The notes under the pieces are model-generated. The model worked only from the letters and a program-made list of their open reading frames with translations. It was not told the DNA's origin and searched no databases. DNA of 64,000 bases from Pseudomonadota bacterium (GTDB lineage: Bacteria > Pseudomonadota > Alphaproteobacteria > Rhodospirillales > Magnetospirillaceae), in the NCBI GenBank assembly GCA_021781575.1, contig JAJXWP010000003.1, forward strand, positions 1-64,000, written 5' to 3'. Below are positions 46,016-55,173 of this stretch, one piece after another. The first letter of the stretch is position 1. Each line of letters starts with the position of its first letter. The translations under genes were made by a program, and so were the position numbers.

Positions 46016-47314
46016 ATGACCGACACTCCTCCCGCATCGACCGACCAACCGGTAGGCCAATTGCCACCGCAGGACTGGATGGAAGCCGACGAGACCAGGG
46101 CGGTTATCGCCGCCCTGACGGCCGACGGGGCCGAGGTGCGCTTCGTCGGTGGCTGTGTGCGCGATGCCGTCCTGCGCCGGCCGATCCGCGACATCGACAT
46201 CGCCACCCATGACCCGCCCGAGCGGGTTATGACGCTGCTCGAACGCGCCGGCGTCAAGGCGATCCCTACAGGAATGGCCCATGGGACGGTGACCGCCGTG
46301 CTCGGCAAGGCGCATTTCGAAATCACCACGCTACGATGTGACGTTGAGACCTTCGGCCGGCACGCCCGCGTCGAATTCACCAACGACTGGGCCGCCGACG
46401 CGGCACGGCGCGATTTCACCATCAACGCCATGTTCTGTCGGCCCGACGGGATGATCTTCGACCCCTTCGACGGCTTGGCCGATCTGGGCGCCGGGCGGGT
46501 GCGGTTCGTCGGCGACGCCATGCAGCGCATCGAAGAAGATGTGCTGCGGCTGTTGCGGTTCTTCCGCTTCTACGCCCATTACGGTCACCCGCCCCCGGAC
46601 ATCGCCGCCTTGGCCGCCTGCCGGGCCCAGGCGCACAAGGTTCCGACGCTGTCGGGGGAACGGGTCTGCGGCGAGATCATGAAGCTGATGCAGGCTCCCG
46701 ACCCCGCCACGGTGTTGCTGCTGATGCAAAGCGAGCGCGTCCTGGCCCACGTCCTGCCGGAAGCCCGGGCTTTCGGCCGGTTAAGAATGCTCGCCTTCCT
46801 TGAGGAGCGCGGCATCGTGCGTCCCGGTATAGCGCCCGACCCTTTGCGCCGCCTGGCGGCCGTGCTGGAGGTGGACCGCGACGGCGCCCTGGCTGTGGCG
46901 GCACGGCTCAAATTGTCGAACCTGCAGACCGATCGGCTGGTGGCGATGGCGGCGGCCGGGCCGATGCCCGATCCGACGATGGACAGGCCGGCGGTCCGTC
47001 GCCTCTTGCACCGTATCGGTGTCGAGCGGCTGCGCGACCTGGTGCTCCTTGCCTGGGCCGAGCGCAAGGCCGTCGCCGGGCGGACGCCCCCGGGAGAAAC
47101 CGACCGGTGGTCGGCAATGCTCGACCTGGCGGATCAATGGAAACCGGTCAGCCTGCCGGTGCACGGGCAAGACCTCATCCAGCTGGGCGTGCCGCGCGGA
47201 CCCGATATCGGCGCCTATCTGGCGGAGCTGCATCGCTGGTGGGAAGAGGGCGACTTCCGCGCCGACCGGGAGCAGGCGCTCGAAAGGCTAAGAGCGCTCG
47301 TAGCACGAGACTAA
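46016..47314 (+). CDS. cca: CCA tRNA nucleotidyltransferase
   Basis: 432 aa, class II nucleotidyltransferase. The head motif GGCVRD is at 45-50, the metal pair D59/D61 is in RDIDIATHD, and motif RRDFTINAM follows near residue 139. It adds CCA to tRNA 3' ends, or could be a poly(A) polymerase; the gene context (DUF6111 upstream) and length favour CCA addition. The start at 46016 follows a GGGGCCGAG segment. Confidence 0.92.
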   Translation: MTDTPPASTDQPVGQLPPQDWMEADETRAVIAALTADGAEVRFVGGCVRDAVLRRPIRDIDIATHDPPERVMTLLERAGVKAIPTGMAHGTVTAVLGKAHFEITTLRCDVETFGRHARVEFTNDWAADAARRDFTINAMFCRPDGMIFDPFDGLADLGAGRVRFVGDAMQRIEEDVLRLLRFFRFYAHYGHPPPDIAALAACRAQAHKVPTLSGERVCGEIMKLMQAPDPATVLLLMQSERVLAHVLPEARAFGRLRMLAFLEERGIVRPGIAPDPLRRLAAVLEVDRDGALAVAARLKLSNLQTDRLVAMAAAGPMPDPTMDRPAVRRLLHRIGVERLRDLVLLAWAERKAVAGRTPPGETDRWSAMLDLADQWKPVSLPVHGQDLIQLGVPRGPDIGAYLAELHRWWEEGDFRADREQALERLRALVARD

Positions 47315-47432
47315 CGCCTCGCGCCTAACCCCTTGTTAAACAACGGCTGCAAGGATGTCGTTGCTGCCCCGGTACGAGTGGCAGATGCGGCAACAGGCGG
47401 GATGCATCCCGGCTTAAGGGAAATTCTGAGCA

Positions 47433-48014
47433 ATGACTTCATTATGCGTATTCTGCGGCTCTAGCCCGGGCAAGGACGATGTTTACTTGGATGCAGCGAG
47501 AAATCTCGGACGGTTATTGGCCGAACAGGGTATCACCCTTATATACGGCGGCGGCTCGGTCGGCCTGATGGGCGCCGTGGCCAACGCCGCATTGCGCGTT
47601 GGGGGCAAGGCGGTGGGAATCATTCCTCGCCATCTGTGGAACAAAGAGGTCGGCCATCGGGGGCTATCCGACCTGTTCATCGTCGACAGCATGCATGAGC
47701 GGAAAGCAATGATGGCCGAAATGAGCGATGGCTTCATCGTCCTGCCGGGCGGCATCGGCACGCTGGAGGAGTTTTTCGAGATATGGACCTGGGGCCAGTT
47801 GGGGATCCATGGAAAGCCTTTCGGCATTCTCGACGTGAACGGCTATTGGAAACACCTGTTCAACTTCCTTGACGTCATGACCAGCGAGGGGTTCCTCAAA
47901 ACGGATCACCGCTCGATGGTGAAGATCGCCGACGATCCGGCGGCGTTGCTCGAGTCGCTGGCCGGCTATGTGGCGCCGCCCGCTGATAGTTGGCTCGACC
48001 GGGCAGGAAGTTAA
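47433..48014 (+). CDS. LOG-family cytokinin riboside 5'-monophosphate phosphoribohydrolase
   Basis: 193 aa Rossmann protein of TIGR00730 type. Motifs: YGGGSVGLMG (38-47), and PGGIGTLEEFFE with the catalytic Arg/Glu environment. Family members remove ribose 5-phosphate from nucleotide monophosphates. It stands alone between cca and the phasin gene. Confidence 0.9.
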   Translation: MTSLCVFCGSSPGKDDVYLDAARNLGRLLAEQGITLIYGGGSVGLMGAVANAALRVGGKAVGIIPRHLWNKEVGHRGLSDLFIVDSMHERKAMMAEMSDGFIVLPGGIGTLEEFFEIWTWGQLGIHGKPFGILDVNGYWKHLFNFLDVMTSEGFLKTDHRSMVKIADDPAALLESLAGYVAPPADSWLDRAGS

Positions 48015-48166
48015 CCTTCGGTAGCCGAGGGCAAGCCGACCGATCAATCCGAAATACGGGAACCGGAGCCTTTGCGCCAAGGTTCTACGCCGTCTGCCAG
48101 GGCTGAACGGGGGAAAAACTTCTGTAACCTCGGACGACCAGCCCGCCCGCAAGGAGGATATTTGCT

Positions 48167-48517
48167 ATGAGTGACAGACGTCGTGGGGACGGTTCGGAGA
48201 AAGCCCCGCTGGCACTACCCAATTTTTCGGATTTCGCGGCTCCCGATCTCATCAAACTGACGTCGAATATGGTCAGCACCTGGTCCGAAGTGAACAGCCG
48301 CCTTATTTCGTTCGCCCAGGCCTCGCTGCAGAACAACATGGAGGCTGCAGAGGAACTGAGGCAGGTCCAGTCGCCGAAAGACCTGATGGAAGTGCAGATG
48401 CGCATTGCCCGCAAAGCTTACGAGGATTGCCTAGACGAAGCGACCAAGATCGGCCAGATCGTGCAACGGCTATCGGCCGACACGGTTGAACTGCTGACTG
48501 CCCAGAAGGCAGTCTGA
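48167..48517 (+). CDS. Phasin family protein
   Basis: 116 aa, helical. The central region NMVSTWSEVNSRLISFAQASLQNNMEAAEELRQVQSPKDLMEVQMRIARKAYEDCLDEATKIGQ fits the phasin_2 family by helix pattern, with the Q-x-x-x-x-L-x-x-x-x pattern QSPKDLMEVQ. Phasins coat polyhydroxyalkanoate granules; here no pha genes are adjacent. GGAGG precedes the ATG. Confidence 0.8.
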   Translation: MSDRRRGDGSEKAPLALPNFSDFAAPDLIKLTSNMVSTWSEVNSRLISFAQASLQNNMEAAEELRQVQSPKDLMEVQMRIARKAYEDCLDEATKIGQIVQRLSADTVELLTAQKAV

Positions 48518-48557
48518 ACCAGCCACGGGTCTCTCCCCGAGATCCTTCGCCTCACGG

Positions 48558-48596
48558 CTCAGGATGACGATCCGATCGACCCAATGTCGTCCTGAG
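48558..48596. repeat. REP-like intergenic palindromic unit C
   Basis: CTCAGGATGAC (48558-48568) and GTCGTCCTGAG (48586-48596) are inverted arms with one G-T pair, between the phasin and bioA stops. The GATCCTTCGC sequence at 48541-48550 is also typical of these dispersed units. As the two flanking genes converge, it may act as a bidirectional terminator. Confidence 0.45.
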
Positions 48597-48614
48597 CCCA
48601 CGGGACCCGACCCA

Positions 48615-49910
48615 TCAAACCACTGTGTCCATCGCCGCCTCAAGCGTATCCCAAGCACGATGGAGGTCGGCCTCCTCGATGCAATAGGGTGGCAGGAAAT
48701 AGGCGACCGGACCCAACGGCCGCAGCAGGATTCCCCGCTCACGGAAGAACGCCTTCAGACGAGGGCCGACGGCGCTGCCGTAGCCGCCTTCGCCCAGATC
48801 GATCGCGGCCACCGTCCCGCACGAGCGGGGATGGCGGCCCCGGCCGGTCTTCCGCAGGGATGACAGCCGCTCTTGGTGGATGGTCTCGATGCCACCGATG
48901 CGGTCCAGGCAATGATCCGCCAGCAACAGATCGAGCGAGGCCAGGCCGGCGGCGCAGCCCAGAGGATTGGCCGTATAAGAGTGACCGTGCAGGAAAGCCC
49001 GTTCGATGCTGTCACCGAGGAAGGCCTGATAGATGACCTCTCGCGCGACCGTCGCCCCCATGGGCAGGAACCCCCCGGTCAGCCCTTTCGACAGACAGAC
49101 CAGGTCGGGCTGGACGCCGGCCTTGAGGCAGGCGAACAGGCCGCCGGTGCGGCCGAACCCGGTCATCACCTCGTCGAAGACCAGCAGTGCGCCGGCCGCC
49201 TTGACCCGTTCGGCCACCCCGCGGAGGAACTCCGGCCGGCACATGCGCATGCCGCTCGCCCCCTGAACCAGCGGCTCGATGATCACCGCCGCCACCTCCG
49301 GCCCCAAAACCGCATCCAACGCGGCAAGCGCCCCCGCCTCCTTCGCCTCGACCTCGGCATCGTCCAGCCAGGTCGCGGGGAACGACACCACGTCGACGGG
49401 GAAAAGCAGCCCCTCCCAGGCCCGGAAATAACCCGAACTGCGCCCGACCGACATGGCTCCCACGGTATCTCCGTGGTACGCCCCTTCGAACGCCAGCAAC
49501 CGCCGCCGGCCCTCGCCGCGATTGGCGAAATACTGCAACGCCATTTTCAGCGCCACTTCCACCGCCGTCGAGCCGTCGTCCGAATAGAATACCCGATCGA
49601 GATCGCCGGGCAGCAGGCTGGCCAGGCGGGCCGCCAGCCGCGCCGCCGGTGCATGGGTGAAATCGGCGAAAATTACCTGTTCCAGGCGGCCGGCCTGTTC
49701 CGCCACGGCCGCCGCTATGGCCGGGTGGGCGTGGCCGTGCAGGTTCACCCACCACGACGAGACCAGGTCGAGGATCCGCTCTCCCTCGGCGGTGAGAATA
49801 TACGCCCCCGTCCCACCGACAGCCTCCGGCGGCGGCGCCATGGTCTTGGCCTGAGTGAACGGATGCCAAACATGTCGGCGATCGAGATCTTGGATGTCAT
49901 TCATTGCCAT
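48615..49910 (-). CDS. bioA: Adenosylmethionine-8-amino-7-oxononanoate aminotransferase
   Basis: 431 aa, class III aminotransferase. WHPFTQ and SSWWVNLHGHAHP at the N-terminus are diagnostic of BioA; DEVMTGFGRTG and the PLP Lys in SKGLTGG follow. It makes DAPA from KAPA using SAM as amino donor. The start at 49910 (MAMNDIQDL) has GGAG upstream and overlaps bioD by 10 bp. Confidence 0.95.
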   Translation of the reverse strand: MAMNDIQDLDRRHVWHPFTQAKTMAPPPEAVGGTGAYILTAEGERILDLVSSWWVNLHGHAHPAIAAAVAEQAGRLEQVIFADFTHAPAARLAARLASLLPGDLDRVFYSDDGSTAVEVALKMALQYFANRGEGRRRLLAFEGAYHGDTVGAMSVGRSSGYFRAWEGLLFPVDVVSFPATWLDDAEVEAKEAGALAALDAVLGPEVAAVIIEPLVQGASGMRMCRPEFLRGVAERVKAAGALLVFDEVMTGFGRTGGLFACLKAGVQPDLVCLSKGLTGGFLPMGATVAREVIYQAFLGDSIERAFLHGHSYTANPLGCAAGLASLDLLLADHCLDRIGGIETIHQERLSSLRKTGRGRHPRSCGTVAAIDLGEGGYGSAVGPRLKAFFRERGILLRPLGPVAYFLPPYCIEEADLHRAWDTLEAAMDTVV

Positions 49911-50506
49911 GGTCTCCAGGCCAGGGGAGGATGTGCGATCAGCCCGGCCACCCCGTCCAGCCGCGGCAATTCGCCCACCACGGCAATCCGTCCGAAATGT
50001 TCGATGGCCTGCCGATTGGCCGGGTTGGACGGGCCGTTCAAGATGACGCCCGCCGGCTCCAGGCCGCGGCGGCGCAAGGCTTCGAGGGTGAGCAGAGTGT
50101 GGTTGATGGTGCCTAATCCGCTGCGCGCGACGACCACCACCGGCAGACCCAGCCGCCCCATCAGGTCGATCATCAGGTCCGTGGCGTTGAGTGGCACCAG
50201 CACGCCACCGGCGCCCTCGACCACCAGCGGCCGTACAGTGGGGGGCGGCTGGAAGTCGCCGAGCCGGATGGTCACACCGGCCAGCCGCGCCGCCTCGTGC
50301 GGCGACAGGGGTTCCGGCAGGCTGTGGGCGCTGGGATGGATCTCCGCCTCGGGGGCAACCCGACGGATCACCTCGGCATCGCATCCGTCGAGGGTGCCGG
50401 ACTGCACCGGCTTCCAGTAGTCCGCTTGCCAGGAACGGACCAGCCAAGCCGACACCCACGTCTTGCCGATGCCGGTATCGGTCCCGGTGACGAACGCGCC
50501 GATCAT
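49901..50506 (-). CDS. bioD: Dethiobiotin synthase
   Basis: 201 aa P-loop protein. GTDTGIGKTW is at 8-17, substrate-binding KPVQSG follows, and VEGAGGVLVPL is the Switch II-like region. It closes the ureido ring with CO2 and ATP. It overlaps bioC by 4 bp and bioA by 10 bp. Confidence 0.94.
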   Translation of the reverse strand: MIGAFVTGTDTGIGKTWVSAWLVRSWQADYWKPVQSGTLDGCDAEVIRRVAPEAEIHPSAHSLPEPLSPHEAARLAGVTIRLGDFQPPPTVRPLVVEGAGGVLVPLNATDLMIDLMGRLGLPVVVVARSGLGTINHTLLTLEALRRRGLEPAGVILNGPSNPANRQAIEHFGRIAVVGELPRLDGVAGLIAHPPLAWRPWQ

Positions 50507-51258
50507 GCCAGGATCTCGCCGAACAGAATATGGTAGGTGGCGGTGAAGCCGCTATCGAGAGAGAGCAGCAGACGGCGGAACGCGCCAGGCGACAGAGGCC
50601 GATAACCTGGCGCCGGCTCGCTGGCACCGAGCGCCTTCAGGCTTTTGACGAAATCATGGCCGTCGCCGTAGGGTTGGCGTACCAACTCCTCGTCGACACG
50701 GTGGCCGAAGCCGGCCGGCCAAGGGAATTCGTCGGGCCCGGGATATTGCGGGGTGCCACAGACAAGGCCGAGGGCACGATGGGCCTCACGCCACTCGATG
50801 AAGGTCTTCCTCCCCAGCGTGGCGAACATCATCCGTCCGCCCGGCGCCAGCAAGCCGCTCAGTCGCTCCAACCCCGCCCGCAGATCGACGAACCATTGGA
50901 AGGCCAGGCTGGAGACGATCAGGTCGAACCGCTCGCTCAGGCGCTCCGGACGTTCGCCATCGAGCACCAGATAGCGCGGACGGTTGCCGACCCGGGTCCG
51001 GCAACGATCGAGCATTGAAGGCGCGATGTCGGTCAGCACCAGTTCGCTGTCCGGAAAGGCATCGTCGAGCCGGGCACTGAGAAAGCCGGTGCCGCAGCCG
51101 ATCTCCAGGATGCGGCCGACACCGGCCAAGCCGGCATCTTCGATCCGCTCGGCCAGCCGGCTGGCCACCAGCCACTGCACGTCAGCGGCCACATCGTAGA
51201 TGCCAGCCCGGGCCGAAAATGCCCTGGCGATCCGATCCTTGCGTTCATCCGAAGCCAT
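50503..51258 (-). CDS. bioC: Malonyl-ACP O-methyltransferase
   Basis: 251 aa class I SAM methyltransferase. SAM motif LEIGCGTGFL is at 51-60, and the start region KDRIARAFSARAGIYDVAADVQ plus SLAFQWFVDL are typical of BioC. It caps malonyl-ACP so that fatty acid enzymes can build pimelate. The start at 51258 follows AGGA; a frame extending to 51423 has no family similarity. Confidence 0.93.
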   Translation of the reverse strand: MASDERKDRIARAFSARAGIYDVAADVQWLVASRLAERIEDAGLAGVGRILEIGCGTGFLSARLDDAFPDSELVLTDIAPSMLDRCRTRVGNRPRYLVLDGERPERLSERFDLIVSSLAFQWFVDLRAGLERLSGLLAPGGRMMFATLGRKTFIEWREAHRALGLVCGTPQYPGPDEFPWPAGFGHRVDEELVRQPYGDGHDFVKSLKALGASEPAPGYRPLSPGAFRRLLLSLDSGFTATYHILFGEILA

Positions 51259-51265
51259 ACCGGTC

Positions 51266-51883
51266 CTAACCCAATAAATTCCGCAGCCGTGCCGCGCACC
51301 AGACGGGATCCCGCTGCGGCAGGAGATGACCCCCAGGGTGCCACTCGACGGCCGTCCCGGCAAAGGATGCCTGGGTAAGAGTAGGCGGCGCGATGGGGTC
51401 AGAGCGGCCGGCCAAGGCAACATCGACCGGCGCCGGCCGGCCGTCCCATCCGGCCAGGGCTTCTAGACCGGCATGCAGCGCCGCGTGGTCGCAAGTGGAC
51501 GGCAGCGCCGCCGCCGCTCCACAGCGCCCCATGAAATCGGCGAATACCTGGGCGGGGTCTTTGGCAAAGCGCATGATCATCCGTTCCAGAAGGCGGGGCG
51601 CCACGCCGTCGGGAAAGTCCGGGCTGCTGGTGAAGCGGGCGAACCCGTTGATCGACACCAGCCGCTGCCAGGCGAGCGGCCGCCGGCGCAGCAACCACAA
51701 GAGACCGAATGAATGCCCCACGGCAATGACCGGTCGCCCGGCCGGCGGCGGAGGAAACGCCGCCGGCCCAAGAAATCCGAGATCCCAGGCGACGGTCTCG
51801 ACCTCCGCCAGGCAATCGCGCAACGGCGACCAGAACGACGCGTCGAAACCCCAGCCATGGACCAGAAGAAGGACCGGCTTCAC
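51266..51883 (-). CDS. Pimeloyl-ACP methyl ester esterase-like alpha/beta hydrolase
   Basis: 205 aa. The triad S58 (GHSFG), D162 (GRSDPIAPP) and H186 (GGHLLPQ) is intact; the N-terminal HGWGFDASFW resembles BioH. It is shorter than BioH, with a compact lid region. Placed between bioF and bioC with a 4-bp overlap on one side and 7 bp on the other, it should free pimeloyl-ACP from its methyl ester after BioC-primed elongation. The same slot is occupied by BioG in Haemophilus, which is not homologous in sequence style. Confidence 0.83.
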   Translation of the reverse strand: MKPVLLLVHGWGFDASFWSPLRDCLAEVETVAWDLGFLGPAAFPPPPAGRPVIAVGHSFGLLWLLRRRPLAWQRLVSINGFARFTSSPDFPDGVAPRLLERMIMRFAKDPAQVFADFMGRCGAAAALPSTCDHAALHAGLEALAGWDGRPAPVDVALAGRSDPIAPPTLTQASFAGTAVEWHPGGHLLPQRDPVWCAARLRNLLG

Positions 51884-53061
51884 CGCTGCCTCGCCACCCG
51901 GATGACCGCTGCGATGAGGCGTTCGAGGTCGTCCTCGCCGTGGCGCGCGGAAAGGGCGAAGCGAATGCGGCTGGTTCCGGGTGGAACGGTGGGTGGCCGG
52001 ATTGCCACGCCAAGCAAGCCTTCTTCCTCGAGCGCTGCGGCCACCGCCAGCGTCCGCGCCTCATTCCCCAGCAGGACGGGAACGATCTGCGTCGATGAGG
52101 CGCCGGTATCGAAGCCGGCCTCGGCCATGGCCCGACGCAGGCGATCGCCATGGGCCGCCAGCCGTCTCCGTTCGGCATCCAGGGTGGGCACCAGGTCAAG
52201 GGCGGCGTCCATCGCACCCAGCACGGACGGAGGCAAGGCCGTCGCGTAGATCAGACCGGCGCAACGGTTGATCAGGTAATCGCGCAGCACTTGGCCGCAG
52301 GCGGCATAGGCGCCGAACCCCCCAAGTGCCTTGCTGAACGTCCCCATGACCAGGCAGCACGGGCCGGCCCTGCCAGTGGCCAGGCCGAACCCGGTCTCTC
52401 CCAGAACGCCGGTGGCATGCGCCTCGTCGAAATAGAGGAATGCTCCGTAGCGCTCGGCCAGCGCCGACAGCCCGGCCACATCGGCCCTGTCGCCGTCCAT
52501 GCTGAACACCGTCTCGGTGACGATGAACCGGGGCCGCCCGCCCCCATCGGCCGCCGCCAGCAATTCTTCGAGATGGCCGAGGTCGTTGTGCCGAAAGCGG
52601 ATCTGCCGCACGCCGGCGGCCTGGCATCCATGAATCAGGCTGGCATGGTTGAGCCGGTCGCAGTAGACCAGAGGCTCCGCCCCCAATACCCTTCTGTCGA
52701 GCAGCGCCGGCAGGATCGAAGCATTGGCCTGGAAACCCGAAACGAACGCCAGCGCCGCCGGCGCTCCCTTGCCGCGGGCCAGCTTGGCCTCCACTTCAGC
52801 GAAGGGCGGAATATTGCCGCAAACCAGGCGCGAGGCCCCGGAACCGGCGCCCCAGCGCTCGGCGAAGAGGGCAGCGCGGCCGGTCAATTCGGGGTGATGG
52901 GACAGCCCCAGATAGTCGTTGGACGAAAAGTCCACCAGCGCACGACCGGCCAGTTCGATGCGGGCGTCCGGCAGACGTGCAGCGGTACGCAGGCGGCGAC
53001 GACGACCGCCAGCCTCCAGTTGTTCCAGGCAGCGGCGCCAGCGGTCTTCGAAGTCATGCAT
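51880..53061 (-). CDS. bioF: 8-amino-7-oxononanoate synthase
   Basis: 393 aa, alpha-oxoamine synthase. DFSSNDYLGLSHHPE (start), GSGASRLVCGN, DEAHATGVLG and PLP lysine K244 in FSKALGG are all present. It joins pimeloyl-ACP and alanine. The start at 53061 (MHDFEDRWRR) has only a weak site. It diverges from bioB across 98 bp, so a common control region is likely; no BioR-type palindrome was seen there. Confidence 0.94.
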   Translation of the reverse strand: MHDFEDRWRRCLEQLEAGGRRRRLRTAARLPDARIELAGRALVDFSSNDYLGLSHHPELTGRAALFAERWGAGSGASRLVCGNIPPFAEVEAKLARGKGAPAALAFVSGFQANASILPALLDRRVLGAEPLVYCDRLNHASLIHGCQAAGVRQIRFRHNDLGHLEELLAAADGGGRPRFIVTETVFSMDGDRADVAGLSALAERYGAFLYFDEAHATGVLGETGFGLATGRAGPCCLVMGTFSKALGGFGAYAACGQVLRDYLINRCAGLIYATALPPSVLGAMDAALDLVPTLDAERRRLAAHGDRLRRAMAEAGFDTGASSTQIVPVLLGNEARTLAVAAALEEEGLLGVAIRPPTVPPGTSRIRFALSARHGEDDLERLIAAVIRVARQR

Positions 53062-53124
53062 GCGCGAGCTTAACAAGATAGGGCGTTCTAAAGGGTTTTT
53101 TTTGAGGATGTAAAGGTGGTATTG

Positions 53125-53141
53125 AGCCCTTTCGGGCTTTT
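53125..53141 (+). other. Small hairpin with T-run in the bioB leader
   Basis: AGCCC (53125-53129) pairs with GGGCT (53134-53138) around TTTC, followed by TTT, 18 bp before the bioB ATG. It could act as a weak attenuator or be chance. Confidence 0.3.
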
Positions 53142-53159
53142 CAGGGAGAGCCGTGGTCC

Positions 53160-54170
53160 ATGAACGTTCTCGCCAACAACAATAGCAATTCGGACGCCGC
53201 GCCATCGTCACCGGCAGCCGCCCAACCATTGCGCCATGACTGGACCGTCGAGCAGATCGAGGCGCTGTTCGCCCTGCCATTCAACGACCTGCTGTTCCGT
53301 GCCGCTGCCGTGCATCGCAGCCATTTCGATCCCAACCGGATCCAGATCAGCCGACTGTTGTCGATCAAGACCGGCAAATGCCCTGAGGATTGCAAGTACT
53401 GCCCGCAGAGCGCCCATTACGACACCGGCCTTGACAGGGAAGACCTGCTGGAGGTGGAGACTGTTCTTTCCGCCGCCCGTGCCGCCAAGGAGTCAGGGGC
53501 CAGCCGCTTCTGCATGGGTGCCGCCTGGCGCGGCCCGGGCAAGGATTTTGACCACGTTCTGCGCATGGTCGAAGGGGTCAAGGCGCTGGGCCTGGAGACT
53601 TGCGCCAGCCTCGGCCTGCTGACCGCGGAACAGGCCAAGCAGTTGAAGGGCGCCGGCCTCGACTACTACAACCACAACATCGATACCTCGCCGGAACATT
53701 ACGACGAAGTCATCACGACGCGGACCTTCGATGACCGCCTGGACACCCTCGCCCATGTGCGCGATGCCGGGCTGAAGGTGTGCTGCGGCGGCATCGTCGG
53801 CATGGGGGAGAAGCAGGACGACCGCGCCCGTATGCTACAAACCCTGGCCAACATGGACAAACACCCGGAAAGCGTGCCGATCAACCTGTTGATCAAGATC
53901 CCGGGCACGCCGCTGGAGGGCGTCGAGGACACCGATCCATTCGATTTCGTCCGCACCATCGCCGTCGCCCGCATTGTCATGCCGCAGTCCTATGTCCGCC
54001 TGTCGGCCGGACGGCAGGCGATGAGCGACGAAATGCAGGCGCTGTGCTTCTTCGCCGGCGCCAACTCCATGTTCTGCGGCGAACGGCTGCTGACCGCCGG
54101 AAATCCGTCCCCCGACAGCGACCGCTCGCTGTTCGGGCGACTGGGACTGAAACCGGAAGGGGCCGACTGA
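53160..54170 (+). CDS. bioB: Biotin synthase
   Basis: 336 aa radical SAM enzyme. The 4Fe-4S motif is C74, C78, C81 in [38 protein letters not shown] and GGIVGMGE fit BioB. It inserts sulfur into dethiobiotin. The N-terminal 25 residues are Asn/Ser/Ala-rich and not conserved. It diverges from bioF. Confidence 0.95.
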   Translation: MNVLANNNSNSDAAPSSPAAAQPLRHDWTVEQIEALFALPFNDLLFRAAAVHRSHFDPNRIQISRLLSIKTGKCPEDCKYCPQSAHYDTGLDREDLLEVETVLSAARAAKESGASRFCMGAAWRGPGKDFDHVLRMVEGVKALGLETCASLGLLTAEQAKQLKGAGLDYYNHNIDTSPEHYDEVITTRTFDDRLDTLAHVRDAGLKVCCGGIVGMGEKQDDRARMLQTLANMDKHPESVPINLLIKIPGTPLEGVEDTDPFDFVRTIAVARIVMPQSYVRLSAGRQAMSDEMQALCFFAGANSMFCGERLLTAGNPSPDSDRSLFGRLGLKPEGAD

Positions 54171-54176
54171 CAATGT

Positions 54177-54226
54177 CATCCCAAGCGTAAGCGAGGGATC
54201 TCCGCGGCCGCAGGAGATCCCTCGCT
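54177..54226. terminator. 14-bp-stem palindrome between bioB and the DUF2076 gene (REP-like unit D)
   Basis: AGCGAGGGATCTCC (54190-54203) and GGAGATCCCTCGCT (54213-54226) form a perfect 14-bp stem with a 9-nt GC loop, preceded by GTCATCCCAAGC. It stands between converging stop codons and can serve as a bidirectional terminator. It shares its GTCATCCC and GGGATCT sequence with the other dispersed units. Confidence 0.6.
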
Positions 54227-54270
54227 ATACGACAGTCAGGGTGAAAAGGGGGCCGCTCCAGGCTTCCCCC

Positions 54271-55089
54271 TTAGATATTCGTGCCGTCGTCGAAGCCGCC
54301 GTCGAACCCTCCGTCGTCATAGGAGGTATCGTCGTAAGAGGCGTCCTGGTAGCCAGCGTCCTGGTCCTGACCGTACCCGTTGTCCTGGGCATAGTCCTGC
54401 TGGTCGTCGCGGCCACCCTGGTCGCCGTAGTAGTTATTGACGGTGACGTTCTCGACCGCTTCGTTCGGCGTACCGCCCCACGGGCTGCCACTGGCGAAGC
54501 CGCCACCGAAACCACCCATGCCGCCGCCCATATGGTGCCCGCCGAACAGGCTGCTGAGGCCTTCGGCGATCAGCGTGCCGCCGGCGACGCCGGCCGCCAT
54601 AGTCGCCGCGTTGCGTAGAAACCCTCCGGCTGCCGAGGGCTGCGCCCACGGATTCGCCGCTGCGGCAGGCGGCGGAGCGTAAGCCGGCCCGGCGGGTGGC
54701 GGAGCATAGGCGGGGCCCCCGGGCGGCTGGCCCCAGGCCGGCGATGGCGCCTGCGGCGGAGGAGCGGCCGCCCCCCCCTGCCCGGCGCGCGGTACCGAAC
54801 CGCCACCCCACGGGCTGGCGCCGCCGAGGAAGCTGCCGCCGGCGCTCGGCTGAGCATGGCCGGCCCGCGCCTCGTCCAGTTGGCGCTGAAGTTCGTTGAT
54901 GCGCTGCGTCGCGTGATTGAGCCCCATTTCCTGCATGATCACCGCCTGCACCAAACCATAGGGCGCATCGGGCAAGCGCTGCAGGTTGTCGCGGATGAGC
55001 GCCTCGGCCTCGACGTCCTTCTGGCCTACGCCGGAACGGGCAAGTCGATCGAAAACGCTCTGTATGAGGTCCTTTTCCTGGGGAGTCAT
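54271..55089 (-). CDS. DUF2076 domain protein
   Basis: 272 aa. The N-terminal TPQEKDLIQSVFDRLARS and coiled segment (HATQRINELQRQLDEA) match DUF2076, a putative periplasmic ligand-binding family. A Pro/Ala/Gly-rich linker with APPPAGPAY repeats follows, then a hydrophobic Gly-rich patch and an Asp/Tyr/Gly tail. ATG 55089 follows GGAGAAGGA. Function is unknown; low complexity may give size variation. Confidence 0.83.
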   Translation of the reverse strand: MTPQEKDLIQSVFDRLARSGVGQKDVEAEALIRDNLQRLPDAPYGLVQAVIMQEMGLNHATQRINELQRQLDEARAGHAQPSAGGSFLGGASPWGGGSVPRAGQGGAAAPPPQAPSPAWGQPPGGPAYAPPPAGPAYAPPPAAAANPWAQPSAAGGFLRNAATMAAGVAGGTLIAEGLSSLFGGHHMGGGMGGFGGGFASGSPWGGTPNEAVENVTVNNYYGDQGGRDDQQDYAQDNGYGQDQDAGYQDASYDDTSYDDGGFDGGFDDGTNI

Positions 55090-55173
55090 ATGTCCTTCTC
55101 CGTTGGCCGGTCGCAGCAAGATGTAGCCGGAGAAGGCGGCGAATCAAGGGCAGAACCGGCCCCTTCGCTTTGC

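Noticed and set aside
53062-53159. BioR operator
   Set aside because: No TTATCTATAA-like palindrome is present.
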